From positions 806,001-870,000 of the forward strand of contig JAHCAX010000001.1 of NCBI GenBank assembly GCA_019634675.1: a stretch of DNA of 64,000 bases, in the 5' to 3' direction. Position 1 is the first letter of the stretch. The number at the start of each line of letters is the position of its first letter. Source of the DNA: Acherontichlamydia pituitae. Lineage in GTDB: Bacteria; Chlamydiota; Chlamydiia; Chlamydiales; Rhabdochlamydiaceae. This document shows, in pieces, positions 17,196-25,888 of this stretch. Position numbers and translations under genes: made by a program. The notes below the pieces were generated by a model. That model did no database searches and was not told where the DNA came from. It worked only from the letters and a program-made list of their open reading frames with translations.

Positions 17196-18035
17196 TTAGC
17201 GATCAGAGGCTGATGCATGGGAACGGCGTCTGCGTATCAGATCGAGGATCCTTTTTTGCGTATGGGGAAGAACAACGGTAAGACCTGGTTTTATTCCTTC
17301 TTCAGATAGCTCGAAGGCCTTCATCGTATTGCAAATGCGTCCATCCAGCCTCACTCCTATTCCTTTGATGTCGACCATGTTTCCCCAGTCGCCGAACATC
17401 TCTAGGGTCATCTCGCAAGCTGTGATGATGAAGAGAACTTCCTTTTCAGGATATTGTTCGACGATCTCAAAAATCTTCTCGCCGATGTAGTGGATCGTTG
17501 GAATGAACAAGGGGATGGTTTGCTGTTCGGGTGCGGCATGGACGGCTTTACCGATGAAGCATTGCTGGCAGACTGGATTTTCCTTATCGTGGATGCAATC
17601 GGGTGTGAACCGCTTCGATGGGCATTCATGAGGCTTATGGCAATAGGAAAAGCCGAGAACAAGTAGGGAATCGGGCTTGGCTAACAGTTGTTCGAACTCG
17701 TTGATATTTCCGCATCCGTAGAAAAAGAAGTCGTCGTCCCGTTTAAAGGATTTTTTGCGGATGGCCGATTTCAGGAAAGCTAGGGTGTATTTCAAAGGAT
17801 GTTTAAAAAAATACTTGGGAAGTACGCGTCTGCGATCGTGCTGGATGATGTAGCGGAGGCTCTTCCACTTCAAATGCATAGCTGTCTCTTGTGTCATTCC
17901 AGGCATTTGGGGAAGGGTAGAGAGCTGTTTAAGGGGGTGGGACTTGGCGGCTTGGCTTGCCTGCTTGTCCCATGCGCTTTCCGCATCTTCCCATTGTGGA
18001 TAAGCATCCCACAGTTTAAGCTTGTTACTCATCAT
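17196..18035 (-). CDS. Conserved-looking hypothetical protein with Cys cluster
   Basis: 279 aa with no family that I recognise. The middle carries a dense cysteine group (SYCHKPHECPSKRF then PDCIHDKENPVCQQC, about residues 130-165), suggesting an iron-sulfur or zinc site. The C-terminal half has alternating beta/alpha character (VLFIITACEMTLEMFG, GLTVVLPHTQKRIL). No signal peptide or membrane segment. It is divergent from the Snf2 gene with only 16 bp between the start codons, so the promoters must overlap or lie inside the genes. ATG 18032 is an equally possible start. Confidence 0.7.
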   Translation of the reverse strand: MMSNKLKLWDAYPQWEDAESAWDKQASQAAKSHPLKQLSTLPQMPGMTQETAMHLKWKSLRYIIQHDRRRVLPKYFFKHPLKYTLAFLKSAIRKKSFKRDDDFFFYGCGNINEFEQLLAKPDSLLVLGFSYCHKPHECPSKRFTPDCIHDKENPVCQQCFIGKAVHAAPEQQTIPLFIPTIHYIGEKIFEIVEQYPEKEVLFIITACEMTLEMFGDWGNMVDIKGIGVRLDGRICNTMKAFELSEEGIKPGLTVVLPHTQKRILDLIRRRRSHASASDR

Positions 18036-18051
18036 TTAAATCTTTTAAAAA

Positions 18052-20739
18052 ATGCTGCTGCATAAAGACCTAACATACCACCTTGGATTAGAAGAGAGAA
18101 AGGGAAAACAATTTTTGCTTGTCCAGATTCGGGACAAGGGCATTCCCGTGAGCACGGGCCTTACAAAGCAATTCCTCCTTTTGACGCCAGATCCTCAAGA
18201 AAAACAGGCCCTTCAGTTTCTTGTTCACGAGGAGCTCAAGGTCTCGCCTACAGCAGCAGCATTTACAGCGTTGCGAGTCAGTTCCGACAAGGCCAAAGAA
18301 GCGGTGAAGCTGTTGAGTCTGACCCGTAAGCTTTATTTTGCCGACAGCAAGCTCTTTTTCGATCCTTTTTCAACGCTTAAGTTCTCTTACGAGGCCAGCT
18401 CATTGGAAAATAAGGGGATTGAACTTAAAGGCAAATGGAAAGGGGGCGGCGGCAGCGGATATTTGCACGAATGCCAATGGCTGTTTCCCTCAGAGCCCCC
18501 TTTGGTCGTCAAACATGGGACCCTCTACGCATTTTGCGATGAAGTCGACTCAAAGTGGTATTCCCTCGTCTTTCCTCAACCTTTTGTGGCGCCTCAAGCT
18601 CAGTTTCAGAAATGGCAGGCGGAATGGGAGGAGGACTCTTCATGGGCGCCTTCTCTTGAATGGTCTATTGGAAAGTCAGGCGCAGCTCCTGCCCCCATCC
18701 AACCGCTTCCTTTTTTGGAGCTGACCGACCGTACCGGGGCTTTTGCGAACTTGTGGATGGAATATGCCGGTTTAGGGAAGATCAGGTTCGATGATTCAAC
18801 GCCCATTTCCTGGCGGCAGGGCCAAGCAGAAAAAAATTGGGAAAGCGACCTTCTCGAGACTGACTTCAGCAAGAAGATCGTCGATGAGAGCCATTACTAT
18901 TGTCCTCTTGACAAGGTGGGGAAGAGCCTGACCTTTTTGCTTGAGATCGGATGGAAAATCTACGACCACATGGGGCGTCAGGTGGTTCGGCAGAGCGGAA
19001 AAATGGTCCAAGTTGATTTAGAAGGGGAGCATATCGTTGTCAAAGGAAGGATCTCTTACGGCTCCCATGAGGCCGATATGGCCAATCTCCTAGGAGCTTT
19101 CAACCGGCGGGAGCAGTTTTTGACGTTGGATGGCAACACAGTTGGTTTGATTGACCGAGGGGAAGTGGAAGAAGATTTTTCTCCTCTAGCAGCTGAAGAG
19201 GTTGTCTCAAACCGGATTGTCATGAAGAAAAACCGGTTGGGCCTTTTGGGAGATCTTCTTACAAAAGCTGAAATTCCCCCTGGATCAAAGCTCGCCGAGG
19301 CCCTTCTTCAGCTTAAGGATAACTCTTCTCTGGTCCCATCGCCTCCGACAGAGCGATTTCATGGGAACCTATTTGCCTATCAACAGCAAGGTCTCGATTG
19401 GCTCTGTTATCTGAAGCGATTGGGTTTCAGCGGTCTTCTCGCCGATGATATGGGGCTGGGAAAAACTGTCCAGGTTTTGGCATTTTTTTCCCATTTGACC
19501 TTCAACCGCCCTGCTTTGATCGTTGCTCCGACCTCGCTGCTGTTTAATTGGAAAAAAGAGATTGAAACCTTTTTGCCGGGCAGCCGCCTCTATGTGCACA
19601 ATGGGAGTGAACGGCGGGAGTCCTCTGAAGAGATGGGGTCTTTCGAGATCATTTTGACCTCCTATGCCTTGCTGCGCCAGGATAAGGACTTGTTTCAAGC
19701 GGTTCACTTCGAAACGGTTGTATTGGACGAAGGGCAAAATATCAAAAACCCCGACAGTCAAATTGCCCAGACGGTCTTCAGCTTGCGCTCAGATATGAGG
19801 CTTGTTCTCTCCGGGACTCCGATCGAAAACCGGTGGGAAGACCTTTGGTCCCTCTTCCATTTTTTGATGCCGGATCTATTAGGCGAGAGGAAAGACTTCA
19901 ATGCCAAAATGGCCGCCGCCGCATCCGATCTGCGCTACTTGCAGCAGACCAAGAAGAAGACCCGCCCTTTTTTACTGCGCAGAAAGAAACAAGAGGTCGC
20001 CATTCAGCTTCCAGAAAAACTAACCCAGGTAGTCTGGGTCGAAATGCCTGATTCTCAACGCAGTCTTTATGAAGAGTGGGTCAAAAAAAATAAGCTGGGG
20101 CTGCTGAAGAAGATCGATCTGGAAGGCTCGACTGCGCACCGGATGGAAATATTAGAAGCGATCCTTCGGCTTAGGCAGATCTGCTGCCATCCATGGCTTG
20201 TCGATGGGGAAATCGAAGGAGATCCGGTTGCCATGAGCGCAAAAATGCAGAGGTTGATCGCTGATGTGGCTGAGGTTGTCTCGGAAGGAAGGAAAGTTCT
20301 GATCTACAGCCAGTTCACGCAAATGCTTCGGCTCATCCAAAAGCAGGTTTCAGAGAAGTTTGGCAAGCATGTCTATTTAGATGGCTCAAGCAAGGACCGG
20401 GAATCCCTCGTCCGTCAATTTCAAGAAGATCCTGAAACTCAAATCTTTCTGATCAGCTTAAAAGCGGGAGGAGTCGGACTGAACCTGACTGCTGCCGATT
20501 ACGTATTCCTCTATGACCCATGGTGGAACGAAGCAGCAGAGAACCAAGCGATCGACCGAGCCCACCGCGTCGGAAGAAAAGATACAGTGATCGCCCGCCG
20601 TTATGTCACAGCGATGAGCATTGAAGAAAAGCTAATGCGCCTCAAAGAACGCAAACGCTCCCTTGCAGAAGGGATCCTTGACATCCAAGCAGATATGCCT
20701 GCATACAGCATCGAAGAACTGCTCGCTCTTCTTGAGTAA
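18052..20739 (+). CDS. Snf2/Rad54-family helicase-like ATPase
   Basis: 895-aa DNA-dependent ATPase. The N-terminal 430 residues are a poorly conserved region (bacterial SNF2_assoc type). The C-terminal half carries the SF2 motor: Walker A ADDMGLGKT (464-472), APTSLLFNW (Ia), DEGQNIKN (motif II, with DEGQ instead of the usual DEAH/DEGH), LSGTPIENRWEDLWSLF (III), then the second RecA lobe with VLIYSQFTQM, LISLKAGGVGLNLT (V) and QAIDRAHRVGR (VI). It is expected to translocate along DNA or remodel nucleoprotein in transcription or repair. The start has no visible SD. Chlamydiae are known to carry such Snf2 proteins. Confidence 0.92.
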   Translation: MLLHKDLTYHLGLEERKGKQFLLVQIRDKGIPVSTGLTKQFLLLTPDPQEKQALQFLVHEELKVSPTAAAFTALRVSSDKAKEAVKLLSLTRKLYFADSKLFFDPFSTLKFSYEASSLENKGIELKGKWKGGGGSGYLHECQWLFPSEPPLVVKHGTLYAFCDEVDSKWYSLVFPQPFVAPQAQFQKWQAEWEEDSSWAPSLEWSIGKSGAAPAPIQPLPFLELTDRTGAFANLWMEYAGLGKIRFDDSTPISWRQGQAEKNWESDLLETDFSKKIVDESHYYCPLDKVGKSLTFLLEIGWKIYDHMGRQVVRQSGKMVQVDLEGEHIVVKGRISYGSHEADMANLLGAFNRREQFLTLDGNTVGLIDRGEVEEDFSPLAAEEVVSNRIVMKKNRLGLLGDLLTKAEIPPGSKLAEALLQLKDNSSLVPSPPTERFHGNLFAYQQQGLDWLCYLKRLGFSGLLADDMGLGKTVQVLAFFSHLTFNRPALIVAPTSLLFNWKKEIETFLPGSRLYVHNGSERRESSEEMGSFEIILTSYALLRQDKDLFQAVHFETVVLDEGQNIKNPDSQIAQTVFSLRSDMRLVLSGTPIENRWEDLWSLFHFLMPDLLGERKDFNAKMAAAASDLRYLQQTKKKTRPFLLRRKKQEVAIQLPEKLTQVVWVEMPDSQRSLYEEWVKKNKLGLLKKIDLEGSTAHRMEILEAILRLRQICCHPWLVDGEIEGDPVAMSAKMQRLIADVAEVVSEGRKVLIYSQFTQMLRLIQKQVSEKFGKHVYLDGSSKDRESLVRQFQEDPETQIFLISLKAGGVGLNLTAADYVFLYDPWWNEAAENQAIDRAHRVGRKDTVIARRYVTAMSIEEKLMRLKERKRSLAEGILDIQADMPAYSIEELLALLE

Positions 20740-20740
20740 A

Positions 20741-20788
20741 ACCCCATTTTCTTGGAGGCAAAGCCTTGGGTCCTAAGCCCAATGGGGT
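20741..20788. terminator. Hairpin between convergent genes
   Basis: ACCCCAT (20741-20747) pairs with ATGGGGT (20782-20788); nested inside, TTGGG (20766-20770) can pair with CCCAA (20778-20782). It lies between the Snf2 stop and the stop of the convergent small coiled-coil gene. There is no T-tract. Confidence 0.4.
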
Positions 20789-20797
20789 CCTAGCAAA

Positions 20798-20980
20798 TTA
20801 CCCTTGGTCCTCTCTTCGGTCCTCTTCAATCAACTCTTTTGCAGCAAACTTCAGGGTCTTTAGTCCCTCTTCAAAGCCCACCTCTCTGAGCAGCTCGTCC
20901 AGATAGCGGATCTCCGCTAAAAGTTGGTCGTTCAGCGACTCAAGCTCGGAGATTCTTTTTAATAGTTCCTCTTTATTCAT
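20798..20980 (-). CDS. Small coiled-coil protein
   Basis: 60 aa, highly charged, with heptad spacing of Leu/Ile (LLKRISELESLNDQLLAEIRYLDELLREV), i.e. a helical coiled coil, followed by a short acidic tail. A very good AAAGGAG stands 8 nt before the ATG on the minus strand, which supports translation. Function unknown; it may be an assembly partner or scaffold. It is monocistronic and convergent with the Snf2 gene. Confidence 0.7.
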   Translation of the reverse strand: MNKEELLKRISELESLNDQLLAEIRYLDELLREVGFEEGLKTLKFAAKELIEEDRREDQG

Positions 20981-21135
20981 ATTATTTCTCCTTTCAAGTT
21001 AGCATATGTCTATATATGCCAAAACCGTGCCAACCTTAGTTCAGTTATAGAGTTTGCTATCGTCTCTATAGAGAGAGCTTGCTAAAAACAGTTTTTAGAA
21101 TACAATGACCTATAGAGAAGTAAATTAAGGTGTCC

Positions 21136-21381
21136 ATGAAGTTCCAGATGTTAAAGACAAGCCTCATTCTCCTTATCTTAGCGGGCTGCGACAGCAAGCA
21201 AGAGGAAGAGGAGGTCGATTATGACCGGATGGTTAAAAATGAGGAAGTTACGGAATGGACTTCAGCGCCTGATTTGGATGGAAAGCTCATTGCTGGCGAC
21301 CTCTATCCGGAACCGCAAGAGATCATGGTCCAAGAGCCGATCGATGGCTCCTCAAAGCTCGATGTGTCAACAATTCGTTGA
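21136..21381 (+). CDS. Small acidic lipoprotein
   Basis: 81 aa. The signal peptide ends in the lipobox LILAGC, followed by a Glu/Asp-rich mature part (KQEEEEVDYDRMV…). ATG 21136 is preferred (TAAGG 5 nt upstream) over GTG 21130. No family recognised. The stop codon lies only 4 bp before the left arm of the 21386-21762 repeat element, so the element may serve as its 3' end. Confidence 0.65.
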   Translation: MKFQMLKTSLILLILAGCDSKQEEEEVDYDRMVKNEEVTEWTSAPDLDGKLIAGDLYPEPQEIMVQEPIDGSSKLDVSTIR

Positions 21382-21385
21382 TTCT

Positions 21386-21762
21386 ATACACAAACAACAT
21401 GAAAAATCGGGAATTTGGCAAGACCCAGTTCGCAGCCAAGACTGCTTCACCTGCTTTGCTCTTCCCAGTTCGTGCTCAAGAGCACTTCACCCACTTCTCG
21501 CTGCGAAGGTCCACTGGACCTTCTTGCGCATCCGTGGCCACTGGACCTTCAAAGAGTCTTCGCAGCCAGGAATTTGAGCCAGACAAAGACGGTGTCGAAG
21601 CAGCTCAACTTGAATAAGTTGGGCGATGCAGACAGTTCTCAAAGTCATTGGCTGCGGAGACACGAGAAGGTTCGGGGAACCTTCGTAGTGCAGAGCAGGT
21701 GAAGTGCCTTTATGGCACGAACCGGGCTTGCCAAAAACCGATTTTTCATGTTGTTTGTGTAT
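21386..21762. repeat. 377-bp nested inverted-repeat element
   Basis: Perfect 25-bp terminal arms: 21386-21410 (ATACACAAACAACATGAAAA…) is the reverse complement of 21738-21762. The interior is itself an imperfect inverted repeat: TTGGCAAG…CAGTTCG…CACTTCAC…GAAGGTCC on the left mirrors the right half. Its core CAACTTGAATAAGTTGGGCG at about 21606, followed by ATGCAG and TCTCAAAGTCATTGGCTGC, reappears reverse-complemented in 31294-31469. The part 21661-21729 resembles 74-141 of the first element. The right arm codes for the last residues of ogt. Confidence 0.85.
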
Positions 21763-22321
21763 GTGTTTTAGCAGAAGCGGATGCTTCGAAAGCAAGCAGA
21801 TCGCGCTTGATCCTAAAATCCAGTGAAAATCCTCCTGCAGATCCATCTCCCGCGATCACCCTGTGGCAGGGGACGATCAAGGGGAATGGATTGCGTCCGC
21901 ATGCTGAGCCAACAGCTCTGGAAGCTTTTTCATTTCCGATTTTTTGGGCGACTTCTCCATAACTGGCTACTTGCCCGAAGGGGATCTTGCAAAGGGTTGC
22001 AAAAACCTCTTTTCGGAAAGGAGAAACTTGGTCTAATGCCAATAGTTCAATGGGAAAGGGGGAGCTCTTTTTTTTTCGGCTAAACTGATAAAGCCAATTA
22101 AGAAGGGTCTCAGCAGTGGAGGCGCTGATCGGGTCGGCTTCAATATACGCTTCAAAGACAGGAGCGTAATCAAGGACGGTATTGACTAGGCGTTGATTAT
22201 CGACATAGCAATGGATGCGGACTGGAGGTCCCTTTTTCTCTATAAAGTGGGTGGTGTGCATGATCGTTTTAGTTTGGATTCTCTGCAGGCCATCAAGTTC
22301 GGCGCATACTCTATCTGCCAA
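21746..22321 (-). CDS. ogt: Methylated-DNA-protein cysteine methyltransferase
   Basis: Suicide repair protein that takes the alkyl group from O6-alkylguanine. The active site IVPCHRVI has acceptor Cys152; FGQVASYGEVA and SRAVGSACGRNP are the standard helix-turn-helix and arginine-finger regions. 191 aa is normal. The final residues (KTHTQTT) are encoded by the right arm of the adjacent inverted-repeat element, and the stop TGA arises from ACATGA in that arm. The insertion therefore replaced the native 3' end without harming the domain. Gene order ogt, MORN-like gene, pheT matches what I recall from Chlamydia (CT477-CT475). Confidence 0.94.
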   Translation of the reverse strand: MADRVCAELDGLQRIQTKTIMHTTHFIEKKGPPVRIHCYVDNQRLVNTVLDYAPVFEAYIEADPISASTAETLLNWLYQFSRKKKSSPFPIELLALDQVSPFRKEVFATLCKIPFGQVASYGEVAQKIGNEKASRAVGSACGRNPFPLIVPCHRVIAGDGSAGGFSLDFRIKRDLLAFEASASAKTHTQTT

Positions 22322-22351
22322 CTACAACCCCGTTTTATTCATTGAAGCAGA

Positions 22352-22378
22352 GGTCTCAATCAATCTTTGATTGAGACC
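22352..22378. terminator. 12-bp-stem hairpin between ogt and the MORN-like gene
   Basis: GGTCTCAATCAA (22352-22363) and TTGATTGAGACC (22367-22378) pair with a 3-nt loop. It is located 13 bp after the stop of the minus-strand gene at 22392 and before ogt. There is no T-tract in either direction, so its role as terminator is uncertain. Confidence 0.5.
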
Positions 22379-22391
22379 ATTTAGTGGACGT

Positions 22392-23390
22392 TTATCGTCG
22401 ATTGGTCTTTACATCAGGAGAAATCTGGAAGATCATCTCATCAAGTTGGCTGAGTTCTTCAAATTTTTTAGAGGAGACCGTTTCGCCGTCATAGTACCAG
22501 GTCCGCTCGATATTCCCATCGATATAGACGAGAGAAGGCCCATGGCGCTGGTCATTTTCCCACATGACTTCCTGAGTCAAGATCTCACCATCGACATAGT
22601 GCTTTTCAACCCCATTTTTTTGACCGTGGAGATAGGAAACTTCGAGATACTTGTTTCCATTGTTGAAATAGGTCGATAGACCATGAAGCTTTCCATCGAC
22701 ATATTCTTGAATGGCAAGCGGCTCGCCTCCTGCTGCAAACGTCTTCATTTCTCCGTAGAGAAGTCCACGTTTGTAATGGGCGATCGACTGAGGAGCCCCA
22801 TTGGGATAGAAGGTCTCTCTTTTTGTTGCGAAGCCTTGGTCGATCTCTTCTTTAAATAAAAGGGTTCCAAATGCGTTCCGATGGAGTCTGACGCCGCGGC
22901 CTTTTTCAACGCGCGACTCGATCTCGTTCGACGCCGTGAAGTATTGTCCTTCGAGCAGCTCGTCGCCTACAAATTCCTCGATTAGAAGAGGAGCTCCTTC
23001 GTTATACCACATGGTAATCGCATAACGGGAAGGAGAGAGCTGTACGCGTTCCTGTACAGGCATTCCCATTGGGTTGTAATGGATCTCTTTGACCTTGGCG
23101 CCTTGGTTGTAAAGATAGAAATGTTCGACTGTCTGGCTGTGGGGGAACGTGTAGGTGGTCGGTCCATGGAGCATCCCATATTCGTACGTCGCGGTGACGG
23201 TGACTCCATTGCGCATGTTCGTGATCACTTGTCCAGGATAATCCCTTTCATCCCATTCTGCTTTGGAAACAGCATACCCGTACTTGTGGATGTAACGCTG
23301 AGAAAGAACTTCATCGTCTGGATTATTGTTATTACACCCGCTGAGGGCCAATCCTGCTAAAGCTAGGAGAGCATATAGTTTGCTTTTCAT
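22392..23390 (-). CDS. MORN-like repeat lipoprotein (YwqK-type)
   Basis: 332 aa. Signal peptide with lipobox LSGC near residue 19, then about eight repeats of the 'G.....Y..nG......Y..G..hG' type (e.g. KRETFYPNGAPQSIAHYKRG, YVDGKLHGLSTYFNNGN). These are MORN-like/YwqK-antitoxin beta-hairpin repeats. Chlamydial members are commonly annotated as 'toxin-antitoxin YwqK family', but nothing here suggests a toxin partner, and a lipoprotein location speaks for an envelope role. It lies 19 bp downstream of pheT in the same direction. From memory CT476 is the equivalent gene in C. trachomatis. Confidence 0.82.
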   Translation of the reverse strand: MKSKLYALLALAGLALSGCNNNNPDDEVLSQRYIHKYGYAVSKAEWDERDYPGQVITNMRNGVTVTATYEYGMLHGPTTYTFPHSQTVEHFYLYNQGAKVKEIHYNPMGMPVQERVQLSPSRYAITMWYNEGAPLLIEEFVGDELLEGQYFTASNEIESRVEKGRGVRLHRNAFGTLLFKEEIDQGFATKRETFYPNGAPQSIAHYKRGLLYGEMKTFAAGGEPLAIQEYVDGKLHGLSTYFNNGNKYLEVSYLHGQKNGVEKHYVDGEILTQEVMWENDQRHGPSLVYIDGNIERTWYYDGETVSSKKFEELSQLDEMIFQISPDVKTNRR

Positions 23391-23409
23391 CGTTCGACCT
23401 CGTACAAAA

Positions 23410-25800
23410 TTAGACTTCTAGTTTTTTCTGAACAGCTTCAGTTAGACGCGCATGTTCTTTCTCAACGGTCTCATAAGCGATCGTCTTTTTTTGATCGCGA
23501 TAGTAAAACCGGAATGTAACGTTCTTTTTATCTTGGCCGATCTGATCGCTTTTGTAAAGATCTAAAAGATAGACTTGTTCCAGAAGGCGCGAGGAACTTT
23601 CATTGATGATCTCAAGAAGCCGCGCGATCGTCATCTCATCGGAGACGGTAATCGTCCAATCTCTTTCCGAACCAGGATAAGGGTTGATCTCGGCGACCTG
23701 GCATAACTTAGGCGCCAATTGCAAGACGTCTTGGAGATTGATCTCTGCGAAATAGACCCTCTGGCCGATATCCAGCTTTTGGATGTGGTTGGGATGCACC
23801 TCGCCAAGCACGCCGATTGTATGGTCTCCGACTTTGATGCTTGCTTGCCTTCCTGGATGGAAATTGTGAAGATGGGAGCGCACGAAGGCAACAGGTCCGA
23901 TGTGCAGGCTTGCCAAGAAGTTCTCCACGATCCCTTTGAGATCAAAAAAATCGACTTCGCGAGGCTTTGGGTCCCAGTGATAGGGAGAAGCATTTCCTGT
24001 CATCACAATGCCTGCTGTCGAAAACTCTTTAAAGTTTTCCCCGTCTTTAAAATGGATCCGTCCGATTTCAAAACCAGAGATGTGATCATTGGAATGATCT
24101 CGGTTGTATTTGACAACTTGAAGAAGTCCTGGAAGTAAAGAAGCGCGCAAGACCGATTGGTCGATCGAGCTTGGGTGCAGAACGGAGATGAGCGATTCCT
24201 TAGAGAGGGCATTTTCCACGCCCATTTCAGCTTGAACAGGACTAATTAAGTCGCATGTCACACATTCCTGCAATCCTTCCGCGATCAGTCGGCTCCTTGC
24301 CTTTTTTTCCATCATATACATGGGAGCTGGCAAGATCGTCGATGCGATATGCCGCGGCGGACGCCGCGGGATATTGTTGTATCCGTAGATCCGGGCCACT
24401 TCTTCGATCAGGTCTGCTTCGATGCTGATGTCATTGCGATAGGATGGTACGGAAACAAGCAGAGCATGCGAACCTTCGACAACAGCGGAAAATCCCAATC
24501 TGCGGAATATCTCCTGCTCCTCGCTCAAGCTCAGCTGCGTTCCTAGCAGTTCATTGACGCGGTTCAAGCGGCAGGCGATCTTTTTGCCTTCGAATGCATG
24601 CGCCTTCTGATCCAGATATCCGGCAGCCACAGTGCCACCGGCAATTTCTTCAAGAAGCGATGCTGCCCTGTTCAACGCATTGATCACGCCGTTTGGATCG
24701 ATCCCTTTTTCAAATCGATTGGAAGAGTCGCTGCGCAAAGAGAGGACCTTTGTCGTTTTACGGATCGATTGGGGAGTGAAGACTGCAGCCTCGATCAAAA
24801 TCGATCGGGTCTTGTCAGTAACTGCTGAGCTCATGCCGCCCATGACTCCAGCAAATGCCAGAGGCTTGCTGTCGTCGCAGATGAGAAGGGCATCCGGTGG
24901 AACGTCACGTTGAACTCCGTCGAGGGTTTCCAACTTTGAATGCGCAGTTTGCGAAGTAACGATGATGTGATGGCCGCTAATGCAGCTGGCATCGAACATG
25001 TGCAGCGGCTGGCCGATCTCGAGCATCACAAAATTACCGATGTCGACAACATTATTGATGCTTCTCACGCCTGCAGACTCGACCCGTTTTTTCAACCAAT
25101 CTGGAGAGGGGCCGACCTGAACGTTTTCGACGAGGCGGCATGCGTAGCGCGGGCATTGTGTTTTATCGATCAGAGAAAGCCGTACTAGCTCGCCGATCGG
25201 TTTGCCGGCTTCATGGACAGAAAATTCCAGCTTGTCTAATGGAAGTCCTAAAATTGCAGACAGCTCGCGGGCAATCCCGTAGATGCTCAAGCAATGGCCT
25301 AAGTTCGGCGTCAGAGAAACTTCAAGGATGGCGTCGGAATAGAACGCTTCTAGAGGCTGGCCAACCTGCCATTCTTCAGGCAGTTCCATAATCCCATTGT
25401 GGTTGACGCTTAAGCCGAGCTCTGCTTCAGAGCACAGCATTCCAAAAGACTCCACATCTCTTAGCTTGGAACGTTTGATCTTGAACTCTTTTCCCGATTC
25501 GTCTTTGAGCGCAGCTCCAATCTTTGCAAAGGCGGTCTTGATCCCTGCGCGGCAGTTAGGAGCGCCGCAGACAACTTGAAACGATTCAGCGCCATCGAAA
25601 ACAGTTGCCACTTGCAGCTTGTCAGCATTGGGGTGCTTGCTTACTTCAACGACAGATCCTACGACAACGCCTGAAAAGGAAAGGGGGGACATCTCAATCC
25701 CTTCCACTTCGAGTCCGGCGAGCGTCAGCGCATCAGCCACTTCTTGCGGAGTTAGATTGAAGTTTAAAAATTCTTTTAACCACGATATAGGGACTTTCAT
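23410..25800 (-). CDS. pheT: Phenylalanyl-tRNA synthetase beta subunit
   Basis: The beta chain of the (alpha-beta)2 PheRS, 796 aa, of normal length. Domain order visible: MKVPISWLKEFL start, tRNA-binding EMAP/OB domain (about 40-150, HPNADKLQVATV), B3/4 editing domain (about 205-390, VDIGNFVMLEIGQPLHMFD), B5 (about 400-475), catalytic-like core (about 485-690) and the ferredoxin-fold anticodon-binding domain (about 700-796, YPGSERDWTITVSDE). The alpha subunit (pheS) is not in the window. The downstream MORN-like lipoprotein gene is probably cotranscribed; the LysM gene is divergent. Confidence 0.96.
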   Translation of the reverse strand: MKVPISWLKEFLNFNLTPQEVADALTLAGLEVEGIEMSPLSFSGVVVGSVVEVSKHPNADKLQVATVFDGAESFQVVCGAPNCRAGIKTAFAKIGAALKDESGKEFKIKRSKLRDVESFGMLCSEAELGLSVNHNGIMELPEEWQVGQPLEAFYSDAILEVSLTPNLGHCLSIYGIARELSAILGLPLDKLEFSVHEAGKPIGELVRLSLIDKTQCPRYACRLVENVQVGPSPDWLKKRVESAGVRSINNVVDIGNFVMLEIGQPLHMFDASCISGHHIIVTSQTAHSKLETLDGVQRDVPPDALLICDDSKPLAFAGVMGGMSSAVTDKTRSILIEAAVFTPQSIRKTTKVLSLRSDSSNRFEKGIDPNGVINALNRAASLLEEIAGGTVAAGYLDQKAHAFEGKKIACRLNRVNELLGTQLSLSEEQEIFRRLGFSAVVEGSHALLVSVPSYRNDISIEADLIEEVARIYGYNNIPRRPPRHIASTILPAPMYMMEKKARSRLIAEGLQECVTCDLISPVQAEMGVENALSKESLISVLHPSSIDQSVLRASLLPGLLQVVKYNRDHSNDHISGFEIGRIHFKDGENFKEFSTAGIVMTGNASPYHWDPKPREVDFFDLKGIVENFLASLHIGPVAFVRSHLHNFHPGRQASIKVGDHTIGVLGEVHPNHIQKLDIGQRVYFAEINLQDVLQLAPKLCQVAEINPYPGSERDWTITVSDEMTIARLLEIINESSSRLLEQVYLLDLYKSDQIGQDKKNVTFRFYYRDQKKTIAYETVEKEHARLTEAVQKKLEV

Positions 25801-25888
25801 AAAGCTCTGGAAAAATTTAGGATTAAGAGATACTCTCAGCTTCGAGCATCCCTTATAACAAACTCCTCATATCCCAGAAAAGAAAATT

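Noticed and set aside
22392..23390. Antitoxin of a toxin-antitoxin pair
   Set aside because: The YwqK label is historical; the protein is a predicted lipoprotein with MORN-like repeats and no toxin gene is adjacent.
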